A stretch of 64,000 nt of DNA from JAOXRU01 sp965247735 (GTDB lineage Bacteria; Bacteroidota; Bacteroidia; Flavobacteriales; Flavobacteriaceae): positions 3,844,001-3,908,000 of the forward strand of contig CBDFHN010000002.1 in the NCBI GenBank assembly GCA_965247735.1. Reading direction: 5' to 3'. Positions 1-10,900 of the stretch are shown piece after piece (within the stretch, counting starts at the first letter, position 1; every line of letters begins with the position of its first letter). Position numbers and translations under genes: made by a program. The notes under the pieces were generated by a model. That model was given only the letters and a program-made list of their open reading frames with translations. It did not search any database and had not been told where the DNA came from.

Positions 1-3000
1 GAACTGATGTAGGATGCTGATGACTTAACCCAACCATTTGCAACGTTGATTTTAATACTAATAACATCTTTTAATATAAGCCCAAAGTTGAAATTTTGAA
101 GTTTACCAAGGTCAGAAATACTTGTGGTATACTTTTGAGAATTATAAACATTGGCACCATTATCATAAATTATTTCTACTGTAAAATCTTTTAATGGACC
201 ATCAAGTCCGTAAGGGTGAGAGCTAATTTCAGAAACCCAAATACCAATTCCATTGATATCAGAATTTGAAGGCATATCATATTTTATCGAACCTGTAGTT
301 CTACCATTTGCAAATAAGAAATGATGCGAATATCTGGTGGCATGAATTGCCTCTGTACCTTCACCTGTAAGCCCTAAACCATTATGACTGTTTAGTAAAA
401 CTGAAGTATTCCAAGTGGAAGAATAAGAATCTACTGCTGTAGGAGCAATCAAATTATCGTTTTCACAAGATAACATTTCTACACTGTCTAAAATACCATC
501 ATTGTCATCGTCAAGATCAACTAGATCTCCAAGACCATCACCATCAGTATCAGCACAAGCATTTAAATCACTAGATATGGCTACATGATTTGTTGAAACA
601 TAGTTGATTGTACCTGTAGTACCGTTTTCAAAAATATCTAATAATCCATTTCTATTAACATCAGCTCCTGTATTGTAGTTGACAATATCGTTGTTAGCTG
701 CATTTGTGCTACCAGCTTCAACACTATCACTACAACCATCATTATCAGAATCTAAATCTAAGTGATCTGGAATACCATCGGTATCAGAATTAATATTAGC
801 ACAGGTATCACCAAGAGAAGAAATTAAAAAATTGTTGATGGTAAAAGCACCTCTAGAAATTGTTATTTTATAATCTTCTACTGGTGCAGAACCGTTGTAT
901 ACAATAACACCATTGTTACTATAAGTCATGTTACCATTAACATCTATTTCTAAGATAAACTTTCTTCCAAGAATAGTAGGGCCATGCCATCCCGAACGTC
1001 TATCACCATGACGCACATACATTCCGTGGGTACTATTGAATTGGAATTTATATCCAAAATCGTTCCATGTACCTGTTGTTAATTCTGGAGTACTTACGGG
1101 TAGTAAACCAATCATTCCATGTTCTATAGCAGATAATGTACCTTCTATTTTAATTGGTAATGAAAACGTTTGGTCTGAATAAGCAGTTTGCCATCTTCTT
1201 CCGCTCACAGCTAATGTTGTAGCTGTTGGTGCAGTAATGTTTGCAGCAGCTGTACCGTGCCAACTTAAATCTGTAGGGCCTACAGTTTTACTAGCTGTAC
1301 AGTTACGTTCGTCGCGGTCTAAAATACCATCATTATCACTATCAATATCGCTTACATCACTAATACCATCTCCATCTGTATCAATACATGCATTTTCGGC
1401 ATTTGATTTTGCATATACATATGTAGGAGTATAGTTAATATCTCCTGTAGTTCCGTTTTCAAAAATATCTAATAATCCGTTATTATTAGTATCAGCACCT
1501 GTTTTGTAATTGGTAATGTTATTATTTGTAGTTAAGGTATTACCTGCTTCTACACTATCACTACATCCATCTCCATCACTATCTAAATCGAGATTGTTTG
1601 GAATAGTATCTCCATCGGTATCTGTAAAGCACGAATCAGAATCGAAAAGTGTACTTCCTATAACATTTTTGATAATAGGATCGTTATTTCCTCCTGCTTG
1701 AGTATGATATATGACTATTTTTAAGGTAGGATTATCTGAAGGACTCTTAGCTGTAATGTTTATTATTTCGCCAGTTCTTGAAGGATATCTATCCTCATAA
1801 ATAATAGTATTGTCTAGATAAACAGTAACAGCATCTGATATCTGCCCAGAGGTTGTAGAACCAATGTCCAGAGAAAAGTCTAATAACTGTTGTTCATTAG
1901 CGCCAGTAAATTCTTTTTCTAGTACAATTTCGTATTCAGAATTAGAAATTGAAGAAATTGCATTGGTATTGTATACCGCTGTTGCAGTACCTGCAGAAAG
2001 AGATCCAGGTGTTGTTCTTGAATCTGAAGCAGTAGGGGTTAATCTATTTGGTTGAAATAAGCTAACTGTAAATCCATCAAAAGGAGATGAGCCTGTTGTT
2101 AAACTTATGGGTGTACTTTCGCACTCCATAACATCTAAAACACCATCATTATCATCATCTATATCAGTAATGTCGCCTATGCCATCACCATCTGTATCTG
2201 TACAAAAGTTTAGCGCATTAACGGTAGCATAATTTTGATATGTTGAGGTATAGTTAATTGTACCTGTAGTACCATTTTCAAAAACGTCTAATAAACCATT
2301 ATTATTAACATCTGCTCCTGTGTTGTAAACGGTAGTGTTGTTGTTGGTTCTAGGAGTATTACTAGCTTCAACGCTATCACTACAACCATCATTATCAGAA
2401 TCTAAATCTAGGTGATCAAAAACAGTATCTCCATCGGTATCAATATAGCCACAAGTATCATCTATGGTAGTAACTGTAAAATCTGTTATAGCAAAAGGAC
2501 CTCTAGTTAATACTATTTTGTATTTTTCTAAAGATACAGCACCTATATATACAACTGTTCCATCATGACTGTATGTCATTTGACCATCTTTATCAATAGA
2601 AAGCACAAATTTCTTTCCTATTATAGATGGACCATGCCAACCAGAACGGCTATATTCATGACGAATATACATTCCTCTGGTGGAGTGTAATTGAAATTTA
2701 TATGCACTATCATTCCAACCATTACCAGTCAATTCTGTTTTACTTTCTGGAAGAAAACCAATCATTCCGTGCACTGCAGCGGTAATAGTTCCTTCAATTT
2801 TTAGAGGTAAAGAAAAAACTTGATCAGAATAGGCAGTAGCCCAATGTGTTCCTGATATATCTAGAGATGTTGCAGTAGGGTAGGTAATGTTTTCTGCGGC
2901 TCTACCATGCCAATCTAACTCGCTAGATTGTATTGTTTTGGTAGCATCACAGTTTTGTTCATCACTATCTAAAACACCATCATTATCACTATCAAGGTCT

Positions 3001-6000
3001 AATAAATCTCCAACTCCATCACCATCAGTATCTGCGCATGCATTTAATAAATTAGAAATTACCAAGTAATTTGCTGGAGTATAATTGGTAGTTCCTGTAG
3101 TACCATTTTCAAAAACGTCTAATAACCCATTAGCATTAACATCTGCACCAGTATTAAAAGTAGAGGTGTTGTTATTGCTTACCAATGTGTTTCCAGCTTC
3201 TACACTATCACTACAAGAATCACCATCACTATCTAAATCTAATTGATTAGATACACCATCGCCATCAGTATCACAAAAAGGATCATAAGCTTTAGAGAAA
3301 TAGATTTCTCTAACTCTAGTAGATGATGATGCGGTTCCAGAAATACCAAGTATTCTATATTTAGTATAGTAATTACCTGTGTTTTGCGTTAATGCATATT
3401 TCTCTGTATATGTTTGACTACTATAAATACCATTATTGAGGATTGCTGGCGTTATATTTAGGGTAGGAGTAAGGTCATTCCAAGTTGTACCATCCAAAGA
3501 ACCTTGAACTTTTACTGTTGCACCATTGGATAAGAAAGAATAGCCATTGGTTGCAATTTCAAAACCTTCAATTTTTTCTAATTTAGGGAATTCAAATTCT
3601 ATAAGTGTAAGTCCTGCAATAGGTTGGTTTGCAAAATAAAAATCTGGAGTTTGTAAATTATCCGTTAATCGTTGTATACCACCTAGAACTGTAATAGCAT
3701 CTGTAGTTATACCTACTGATGATTTGTTTGCTGCATTATTGTAATTTTTACTTGCGCAAGATTTTAATTCTGTAGTATCTAATATACCATCATTATCATC
3801 ATCAATATCAACACTGTTTATAATACCATCACAGTCATTATCTCCATCGGCTAACACAATAGTAGTAGCGGTTCCTGAATCTCCACTATAACAATCTTGA
3901 GCACCATTGTAAAATGCAGCATAATAAACGCCAGCAGTTACTGTAGTAGCATCTGCTACTAAATTTGCAGTTGTAGCTGGTGTGTTGGTATGCCAAGTTA
4001 AAACGGTATTTGCAGGTGTATTACTTGCAGTAAGTGTTGTTAAGTTTATAGCAGGTGAAGGGCAACTATTACTTACCGTAACGGCAGATAAAATAGGTGC
4101 AGTAGAACCTGCTGGGCAATTGTTACATTGCAAATCGTGAACTTGAAAGGCGTCTATATTAAGATAGGTATTAGATCCTTCTCCTAAAGTTCTAATGTAT
4201 TTATAACTTCCAGAAAAACTAGAAGGTATCGTAAAGTTTACATCAGTATATTTTGCTCGGATAAAACCATTGATCAGTGTTGTATAAGAAGTCCAATTGG
4301 TTCCGTCATCACTAAATTGAAGGTACAAACCACCACTTCTATTATCATTATTTTTTGCTGTAATTGTAATATTTTGTCCACCAGAAAAGGCATCAGTATA
4401 TCCAAAAACAGCTTGGTAGTTAGTATTGGTATTATAGATGCTAACTCCATTACCATTAGGAACTCCTATAGCATTGTTGGTAGCGTTATTTCTATACCCA
4501 TTAGTGTTAGTTGTTGCGTATTGTGGACGGTCTATAGATCCATAGTCGCATTGTACATCTATTGTAATCGTATTTTCACAAGAAATTTCACCAGTTGCAT
4601 TTTCTACTTGAACATAAATTTCGAAAACACCTAAAGAAGAAACTAGTGATAGATCATTAAGTGTAATTTTTCCTGAATTTGAATCAATTGCAAATGCTGT
4701 CAGTAAATGTGCAGGTCCTACTATTTTCCAATTTGCTAGAGTAGAAGTCACATTTGTAGTTGCATCTATTATTGAGTTTCCTGGATCAGAAACACCTATA
4801 AGCCCATCTCCAATAGCTGTACTTCCTATATTGATAGCAAACGATTGTGCATCTGCAATTATTGGAGGATTAGTAAAGGTGGCTATACCACCACTAAATC
4901 CATCTTCTGGTGTATTACTAGAAGAACCTGTACCTGCTGCACCACCATTAGCGGTTAAATTGTAATTAGCGGGTAGGTTTCCATTGCTATAAAAAAGGGC
5001 ACCTCCACCACCTCCACCACCAGCAGAGTGATTTTGAGAAGCATTACCTCCATTACCACCATTAAGATCAATATTTATTGTTCCAGAAACTGAAGTTGCG
5101 ATATCCAAAAATAATGTACCTCCAGCACCACCACCAGAAGATCCATCGTTTACATTAGATTGTGTTCCTGCGGTACCATTAGCAATAATTTTTCCAGTAC
5201 CACCAGTAATTGTATTTGCAAAAATGAAAATTATTCCACCTCCACTACCACCAATAGAAATTCCTGAATTATTACTATCTCCAGCACCACCACCGCCACC
5301 CATGTAGAGGGTGTTAGCTGCTGTTGCTGGTAGGCCATATAAATTTGAACATATTTGAGGACCATATCCTCCAGATCCAGATCTGTCTTGTGTATTACTT
5401 CTGTATTCGCCACCTCGACCACCTAAACCAAGGTTACCACCACCGGCACCTGCTGTATTATGATAATTTCCGGCACCACCACCATTGGCTTGTTTTCCTT
5501 TTTTACGGTCACCTAATGCAGAGAATTTGGCAATACCTTCTCCCTTTTGGGCTCCAGTAAGTCCTACAAAACCTCCAGTTCTATAATCCGTAGTGTTTAT
5601 ACTTCCTCCTCTAAATCCTAATCCAGTAGCATTTATATCCGCATTTAAGGTTAACTCATCTGCATGAAGGACTATAACACCACCTTTGGTTCCATCAAAA
5701 GGCTGACCAGTTACTGTAGCATTAACCGTAGTATTTGCTGTAGAAGAGTAGTCAGGAACTTTTATAATCTGTACAGTTCCGTTTGCATCATAGGTTTTTG
5801 TGATTGCACCAAAAGAAATGGTATTTCCTGCGACACTAGCAATAGTTACCAATTCAAAATTACCGACATCATTATAACTTATAATATCTCCGTAGGCACT
5901 AGTGTTTGTAGTATTAATAGTTGCACCTTGCATTTGGATAATCATTACTAAATCTCCATTACCAAAAGAAGAAGCATCATCTACGTCAAAGTTGGTTCCA

Positions 6001-6260
6001 GCAATACTGGTAACAGCGGCATAGGCATTGATAACTCCATTTATAGGACCAAATAAAGCGTTGTTCTTTTCTGAAATAATATGTACAATTGGTGTACCAG
6101 ATAGATCGTTTGCTTTGTTTTCAAGGTTATGCAATTTGGTAATTGAATGCTTATGTTCAATTTTTTTTGCAAAAGCAATGTTAATTAGTAATAGACTAAA
6201 GACTGTAAGTAAGATAGTTTTTCTGACCTTACTAGAATTAGTGGTATTCAAGTAGTTCAT
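1..6260 (-). CDS. Giant T9SS-type surface protein C, head region only (3' end beyond left edge)
   Basis: The frame is open from an ATG at 6260 to the window edge, giving at least 2086 residues. I checked the frame at the start, near 4170 and near 50. The N-terminus has a Lys/Arg-containing start, a hydrophobic segment and then sequence closely matching the N-terminus of giant B (FGPI-G motif, then a Gly-rich part at about residues 230-435). From about residue 800 onward there are Asp-rich thrombospondin-type-3-like repeats (D-x-D-x-D-G pattern), known to bind calcium in other proteins. They alternate with other modules: a discoidin-like one, two copies of the WHG module also found in giant B (near residues 1115 and 1665), and a final discoidin-like one. 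By analogy with its paralogues it should be a secreted adhesin with a type B sorting domain, but that end is not in the window, so secretion by T9SS is inferred. It lies downstream of a PorP/SprF gene in the same orientation. Confidence 0.85.
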   Translation of the reverse strand, partial: MNYLNTTNSSKVRKTILLTVFSLLLINIAFAKKIEHKHSITKLHNLENKANDLSGTPIVHIISEKNNALFGPINGVINAYAAVTSIAGTNFDVDDASSFGNGDLVMIIQMQGATINTTNTSAYGDIISYNDVGNFELVTIASVAGNTISFGAITKTYDANGTVQIIKVPDYSSTANTTVNATVTGQPFDGTKGGVIVLHADELTLNADINATGLGFRGGSINTTDYRTGGFVGLTGAQKGEGIAKFSALGDRKKGKQANGGGAGNYHNTAGAGGGNLGLGGRGGEYRSNTQDRSGSGGYGPQICSNLYGLPATAANTLYMGGGGGAGDSNNSGISIGGSGGGIIFIFANTITGGTGKIIANGTAGTQSNVNDGSSGGGAGGTLFLDIATSVSGTINIDLNGGNGGNASQNHSAGGGGGGGALFYSNGNLPANYNLTANGGAAGTGSSSNTPEDGFSGGIATFTNPPIIADAQSFAINIGSTAIGDGLIGVSDPGNSIIDATTNVTSTLANWKIVGPAHLLTAFAIDSNSGKITLNDLSLVSSLGVFEIYVQVENATGEISCENTITIDVQCDYGSIDRPQYATTNTNGYRNNATNNAIGVPNGNGVSIYNTNTNYQAVFGYTDAFSGGQNITITAKNNDNRSGGLYLQFSDDGTNWTSYTTLINGFIRAKYTDVNFTIPSSFSGSYKYIRTLGEGSNTYLNIDAFQVHDLQCNNCPAGSTAPILSAVTVSNSCPSPAINLTTLTASNTPANTVLTWHTNTPATTANLVADATTVTAGVYYAAFYNGAQDCYSGDSGTATTIVLADGDNDCDGIINSVDIDDDNDGILDTTELKSCASKNYNNAANKSSVGITTDAITVLGGIQRLTDNLQTPDFYFANQPIAGLTLIEFEFPKLEKIEGFEIATNGYSFLSNGATVKVQGSLDGTTWNDLTPTLNITPAILNNGIYSSQTYTEKYALTQNTGNYYTKYRILGISGTASSSTRVREIYFSKAYDPFCDTDGDGVSNQLDLDSDGDSCSDSVEAGNTLVSNNNTSTFNTGADVNANGLLDVFENGTTGTTNYTPANYLVISNLLNACADTDGDGVGDLLDLDSDNDGVLDSDEQNCDATKTIQSSELDWHGRAAENITYPTATSLDISGTHWATAYSDQVFSLPLKIEGTITAAVHGMIGFLPESKTELTGNGWNDSAYKFQLHSTRGMYIRHEYSRSGWHGPSIIGKKFVLSIDKDGQMTYSHDGTVVYIGAVSLEKYKIVLTRGPFAITDFTVTTIDDTCGYIDTDGDTVFDHLDLDSDNDGCSDSVEASNTPRTNNNTTVYNTGADVNNNGLLDVFENGTTGTINYTSTYQNYATVNALNFCTDTDGDGIGDITDIDDDNDGVLDVMECESTPISLTTGSSPFDGFTVSLFQPNRLTPTASDSRTTPGSLSAGTATAVYNTNAISSISNSEYEIVLEKEFTGANEQQLLDFSLDIGSTTSGQISDAVTVYLDNTIIYEDRYPSRTGEIINITAKSPSDNPTLKIVIYHTQAGGNNDPIIKNVIGSTLFDSDSCFTDTDGDTIPNNLDLDSDGDGCSDSVEAGNTLTTNNNITNYKTGADTNNNGLLDIFENGTTGDINYTPTYVYAKSNAENACIDTDGDGISDVSDIDSDNDGILDRDERNCTASKTVGPTDLSWHGTAAANITAPTATTLAVSGRRWQTAYSDQTFSLPIKIEGTLSAIEHGMIGLLPVSTPELTTGTWNDFGYKFQFNSTHGMYVRHGDRRSGWHGPTILGRKFILEIDVNGNMTYSNNGVIVYNGSAPVEDYKITISRGAFTINNFLISSLGDTCANINSDTDGIPDHLDLDSDNDGCSDSVEAGSTNAANNDIVNYNTGADVNRNGLLDIFENGTTGTINYVSTNHVAISSDLNACADTDGDGLGDLVDLDDDNDGILDSVEMLSCENDNLIAPTAVDSYSSTWNTSVLLNSHNGLGLTGEGTEAIHATRYSHHFLFANGRTTGSIKYDMPSNSDINGIGIWVSEISSHPYGLDGPLKDFTVEIIYDNGANVYNSQKYTTSISDLGKLQNFNFGLILKDVISIKINVANGWVKSSASYIS
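450..3300 (-). repeat. ~830-bp tandem modular repeats inside giant C
   Basis: Sequence encoding the conserved Ser-Asp-Ser-Val-Glu-Ala-Gly-Asn-Thr stretch after a calcium-binding type-3 repeat recurs near 3200, 2370, 1550 and 715, so the period is about 820-830 bp. The unit is a pair of Asp-rich repeats plus a larger module. Two of the larger modules are the WHG type and two are of other kinds, so units have diverged or been exchanged. Boundaries are approximate. Confidence 0.75.
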
Positions 6261-6596
6261 GTTAGTAGGTGTTAGCTATGTGGTAAAAGGGCAATTAAAT
6301 TTAGTTGGTTAGTTGCGTATTCTCGTACGCTAAGAAAACTCAATTCGAATTTTTTTTCGGATAATTTGTTTCGTAAAAGCTTCATTATTTTATAGTTAGT
6401 AAAATGAGCTATTCCATATAAACAAAAGCGTTGCTTTCTGATGAATTACCATCAGATCTCGCTTTAATTTATACCTTCGTTAAATGTGTTTTTCTACATT
6501 TTCTGAATAGAAAAAGGTAGAGAAAGAGTGTCTTTTCGAGGTGTTTTTAGTGGAATAGTAGTCATTTATGTTAGTATATTGTTAGTTAAAAAAAAG
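6261..6596. other. Intergenic region between giant C and PorP/SprF-2
   Basis: This 336-bp gap holds no recognisable gene. On the minus strand it holds a short open frame (6272-6385, listed separately) and a small hairpin at 6438-6455 (CTGATG / CATCAG arms). I see no clear terminator with a T-tract after the PorP/SprF-2 stop and no convincing TAnnTTTG promoter. Co-transcription of giant C with the upstream pair is therefore possible but not shown. Confidence 0.6.
6272..6385 (-). CDS. Possible 37-residue leader ORF upstream of giant C
   Basis: An ATG at 6385 opens a frame of 37 codons that ends with TAA 11 bp before the giant C start codon. The predicted peptide begins MKLLRNKLSEKK and is basic at its N-terminus with a Leu-rich end. 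I know no family it belongs to. Its position directly before a very long gene would suit a translational leader, but length and AT-rich context make a chance ORF equally likely. No similar ORF is visible before giant B. Confidence 0.2.
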   Translation of the reverse strand: MKLLRNKLSEKKFELSFLSVREYATNQLNLIALLPHS

Positions 6597-7589
6597 TTAG
6601 TTTCTGTTATAGTTATTTCGATTGTCATTACGGTTAGGGTAATAAACATCTTTTAAGAAATCGAGACCAAGGGTTATCATATGTGTACCTCTACTATAAT
6701 TTTGAACATCAGTAAGGTTCACTTGAAAACCATAGGCTACATAAAAGTTTTTCTTTCTAAGACCTACCATTGGAATTACAGCTAGCGGATCTAATAGTTC
6801 GTCGTTTAAAAACCTAAACGATACTCCAGCCCATAGGTAATCTTCAATATTTTGAATCTTTCTATATTTTAAATTAATGTCGGTAGTTGATCTTCCATCA
6901 CTTTCAAAATATTGTATCAAAACAGAAGGTTCAAACTCCATATCATAGCGACCTTGTTTAAAGGTGTAACCAGAATATAGATAGTATGTTCTTAATTTTG
7001 TAGGTTCTTGATTTACAACTGTTTCTAATGTTTTATTAAGGATATTGGCACTGTTAAGACTTATATAAAACTCGCTGTATCTGTAAAGTAAACTAATGTC
7101 AAAATTAGAGTTGGTATCTGTAAAATTGTTTTCATTTGCCACAGGATCATCTCCAATACCTTCTCCATTTGTTAGATCAATTTTAAATTGTGTAAACTTA
7201 TAAGAAACTCCAAAGGATAGGTATTGACCAGGATATTTGCTTAGGGTTATGTGGTGTGCAAAAGTAATTTGTCCACCGGCTTGTGTTGTGTTTCCATTTT
7301 TATCATTAAAAACAATAAGTCCACCTCCAGATTTAGTGGATATAGGACTATGAATAGAAATAGATTGCGTATCTGGAGCATTTTTTACTCCAACCCACTG
7401 TGTAAGCCCGTTTAGTCTTATTTGAATCTGGTCGTCAAATCCAGCAAATGAAGGGGAAATTAAAAAAGGGTTGTCTCCCATATATTGCGAATGAATGGGT
7501 AGATTGTATTCTTGTGAATATCCTATTTGGATAAGGAAAAGAAAGAATAGCGGCCTAATTATTTTTTTTATGAGATTGATGATATTCAA
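6597..7589 (-). CDS. PorP/SprF family type IX secretion membrane protein (PorP/SprF-2)
   Basis: This is a 330-residue protein with a signal peptide (hydrophobic core ending near GYSQ, residue about 25) followed by the family's N-terminal pattern: YNLPIHSQYMGDNPF, then an S-P-x-F-A-G stretch and W-V-G. The rest is alternating beta-strand sequence typical of an outer-membrane barrel, with ANILNK and GLRKKNFYVAYG segments usual in the family. In Flavobacterium johnsoniae the homologue SprF is encoded next to the giant adhesin SprB and is needed for SprB secretion; PorP is the Porphyromonas relative. Its place directly after giant B suggests it serves that protein. It is a close paralogue of the 25414-26382 product, differing mainly at the C-terminus (an Asn/Arg-rich tail here). 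Confidence 0.93.
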   Translation of the reverse strand: MNIINLIKKIIRPLFFLFLIQIGYSQEYNLPIHSQYMGDNPFLISPSFAGFDDQIQIRLNGLTQWVGVKNAPDTQSISIHSPISTKSGGGLIVFNDKNGNTTQAGGQITFAHHITLSKYPGQYLSFGVSYKFTQFKIDLTNGEGIGDDPVANENNFTDTNSNFDISLLYRYSEFYISLNSANILNKTLETVVNQEPTKLRTYYLYSGYTFKQGRYDMEFEPSVLIQYFESDGRSTTDINLKYRKIQNIEDYLWAGVSFRFLNDELLDPLAVIPMVGLRKKNFYVAYGFQVNLTDVQNYSRGTHMITLGLDFLKDVYYPNRNDNRNNYNRN

Positions 7590-7933
7590 AATATATATTG
7601 TGTTAATATTGAAACATATTACAAGCAGCCTAATTGGCTATACCTAAGTCTATTTATATCATCAAAAATAATGAATATTGCTTTTATATAAGGTGCTGAT
7701 CCATTTTTTGATGTAAAACATTGTTTTTACATTGTATTAATGCTTTAGGGTGTTGTAAACTCAATTTTATGGTTATTAAAATAAACCCAGAATTACCTGT
7801 AAACGTCAATATTGACAGGTAATTCTTACAGGTTTAACTTTGTTTTTTATTGTTAAAGGATACATGTGGTGTCGTAAAAACTTTTTTCACACAACAAATG
7901 CACTTTTTTTATACTTAATTATTTTTTATCAAA
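7590..7933. other. Intergenic region between PorP/SprF-2 and giant B
   Basis: No gene is visible in this 344-bp AT-rich gap. The one notable element is the nested palindrome at 7789-7826. No TAnnTTTG match with a good -33 element was found on the minus strand, so I cannot say whether PorP/SprF-2 has its own promoter. Confidence 0.6.
7789..7826. terminator. Perfect 12-bp inverted repeat with nested palindrome
   Basis: Arms AGAATTACCTGT (7789-7800) and ACAGGTAATTCT (7815-7826) are perfectly complementary across a 14-base loop. A second perfect palindrome, GTCAATATTGAC (7805-7816), overlaps the loop and right arm. It lies 108 bp past the giant B stop codon. The minus-strand transcript would continue with GGGTTTATTTT, a poor U-tract, so this could be a weak terminator, an mRNA 3' stabiliser or a protein-binding site. 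Confidence 0.45.
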
Positions 7934-10900
7934 TTATCTTACTAATGAAAAATGACCTATAAATTCTCTTGAATCATCTTCTCTATTAAGCCCTATAGTA
8001 TACCAATAATCTCCAGATGGAAGGTTTGCATTTTTAAATACACCATCCCAAGAACCATCTTTTCCAAAAGTTTTGATGTTTCTACCATATCTATCAAATA
8101 TTTTAATGATAACATTAGGATAGGTCTCTAGGTTTTTTGGTTTCCATAAGTCGTTTTTCCCATCTCCATTAGGAGAGAAATACATTGGGAATTCTACATC
8201 TATAAATTCTACAAAAATCTCTTCTGTAGCTGTACAGCCATATGCATCTTTAACTGTTACACTATAGGTATCTGTAGCTTCAATAAGATATATGCTTTCT
8301 GAGCTAAAAGGTTCTCCATTAAAGCTATACAGATAATCGCCTCCGCCATCATTTGCATTTGCTATAATGGTATTGATTTCGGAATCACTAAGTTGTAAAA
8401 CTAATGGTTCTGGGTTATCCTGAATCGTAAACGTCACCTGATCATTAATACATCCATTGGAATGAATAATACTTATGGTATGTGCTCCAGGACTCAGATT
8501 ATGGAATGTGTTTTCCAATTGCTCGGTAGTACTGTCTCCATCTAATGTGTAAATTACATCATTTGCAAATTGTGCCGCTATAGTAATCGTAACCGTATTT
8601 GCTAGGCTAACATTGTCTTCTTGACATTCATAAATTACCCCAACTTCAGCAGTTAAATCTACAGGAGCATCTAAAGTAATGCTCGTGCTTGTAACGCAAC
8701 CATTTGCATCTTTAATGTACACATCATAAGTTTCTCCACCTTCAAGTCCAGTAAACACAGTTCTATTAAGAATAAAATCATCATCATTAGATGAGTTTAG
8801 GCTTGTAGCATATGGTGCCGTACCTCCATTAATTTCAACATCAAAACTTGCATCGGCATCTCCTGCGCACAGCTCTTGTTCTATATTGATAATGGTAGCA
8901 TCAAGAGGTAATGGTTCGGTAATAGCAATATCTACATAAATAGGTAAACATCCGTTTTCATCTACGATGATAATTTGGTAGTTACCAGGTGCTAGGTCTG
9001 TAAATTCGTTTTTAGTATCAAATTGTGATAGGTTAGGTGATATGGCATATTTAATAGTACCAGTACCTCCAGTAACGTCAAAAACAATCCTTCCATCGTT
9101 TGCGCCGGCACAAGTAACATTAGCTACAACAGGGTCGTTATAGACCAATGGTGCTGGGTTATCAATAGTAAATGCTAATGATGTATCGTCGCAATCTTTA
9201 CTATATACTTTAATTTTATAAGTACCAGCAGCAAGGTTAATAAAGGTCTTGTCTACTTGTCTTGTTCCTATAATATTATTGCTTCCATCTAATAATTCGT
9301 ATTCGTAATCTCCAAGACCACCAGTAACATCGGCACTAAGTATTGCAGTATTTTGATCAGTACAATTTACTTTGGCCAAATCGGTATTTAAGATGATAGC
9401 TAAAGGAACTACAGCATTGATTGCTATTTGTGACGAGGAGTCAGAAACACAACCATTGGAATCCTTAGCATAGAAATTATAGTTACCTACACCTTTGTTA
9501 AATACAGGGGAAGTCTGGAAAGTAATTCCATTATCGCTATAGGTATATGGTCCAGTACCACCAGAAGCTGTTACAGTAACTTCGGCAAGTGTAGCACAAC
9601 CTAAAACAGTAGTAATAGACGGAATAGGAATAATAGGAGTCGGATCTACAATAGTGATGTCTGGTGTGGTGGTAATGTTACAAGCCCATCCATCAGTGAC
9701 TACAACAGCATAAGTACCTGCATCTAAATTTGTAAATGTGTTACTTAGTTGTTGAGATGATGACAGCACTCCGTTGCGTATTAATGCATAGACAAAGTTT
9801 CCTTCCCCGCCAGAAGCAGTAACTTCTAAAGTAGCAGTTTTATCACCATTACACAGTAGAAAATCAGTTTGATTTGCTGTTGCCGAAATAGGGATAGTAG
9901 GGCTAAGGGTAATATCTTGACTTTCTACACATCCTTGTTCGTCTTTTAGGTTTACCGTATAATTACCTGCAGCTAAATTACCCAAGGTATTAATAACACT
10001 ATAGTCTTGCAGCGTAGCACCAGTATCTTTGTTTACAAATTGATATTGAGTAATTCCCCATCCACCAATAGCTTGGGCTAAGATAGCACCTTGGTCATTG
10101 GTACAGGTTACTGGATTAATTTCTGCTAATGAATCAAATACTAATACTCCACTAGGAGGATTTATAATTTGGAAATTATGGGTATTTGTACATTCTGGAA
10201 GTGCACTTTGTATTACAGAAACCGAATAGTTTCCTGCAGGCACACTAATAGCGGCGCTTATGATATTTGTAGTTCCTGTTCCCATGATTCCAGTGGTAAG
10301 TCCAGAAACGGCATCAAATATTTCATAAGAATATCCAGAAGTATAATTTGGGTCTTGAACATCTATTGTAATAGCACCATTTTCTCCTACACATGCAACA
10401 TCACTTATTTTACTAACGACCACAGTTGTTGTATTTGGATCAGCTACATCATGTGCTATAGAAAGTGTACATCCAGTATCTGTATGTCTAACTAAGAAAG
10501 CATGTGCACCAATGGCCAAATCATCAAAAGTATTGGTTGTACTCCAAGAAGTACCATTATTGACACTGTATTCAAACTTGCTTGTATTATTGTTAGTAGA
10601 ACTAACAGCAATACTAATGTCTTCACCAGCATTGGTACAAGAGATGGCATCCGTAGTATTTATGGTAATACTAAGGAGTTCATCGTAATTAGGGATAGGA
10701 ATTACGGGACTAGTAGCCATACATCCATTAGCATCAGTAACAGTAAGGGTTACTGTTCCGCCAATACGATCTGGTACAATAAAAGAAGTACTTGCTCCTT
10801 TTTGAATGGTATTTGGTATTGTTCCATTGTCATAAACAAATTCATAACTAACAAAAGGAGCAGAACCCCCAATAATAGCGGTTTCATCAATGCTAACTGT

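Noticed and set aside
480..3300. Regularly spaced repeats that might suggest a CRISPR array or satellite.
   Set aside because: The period is about 830 bp and stays in one reading frame inside a giant protein; no short direct repeats with unique spacers or cas genes are seen.
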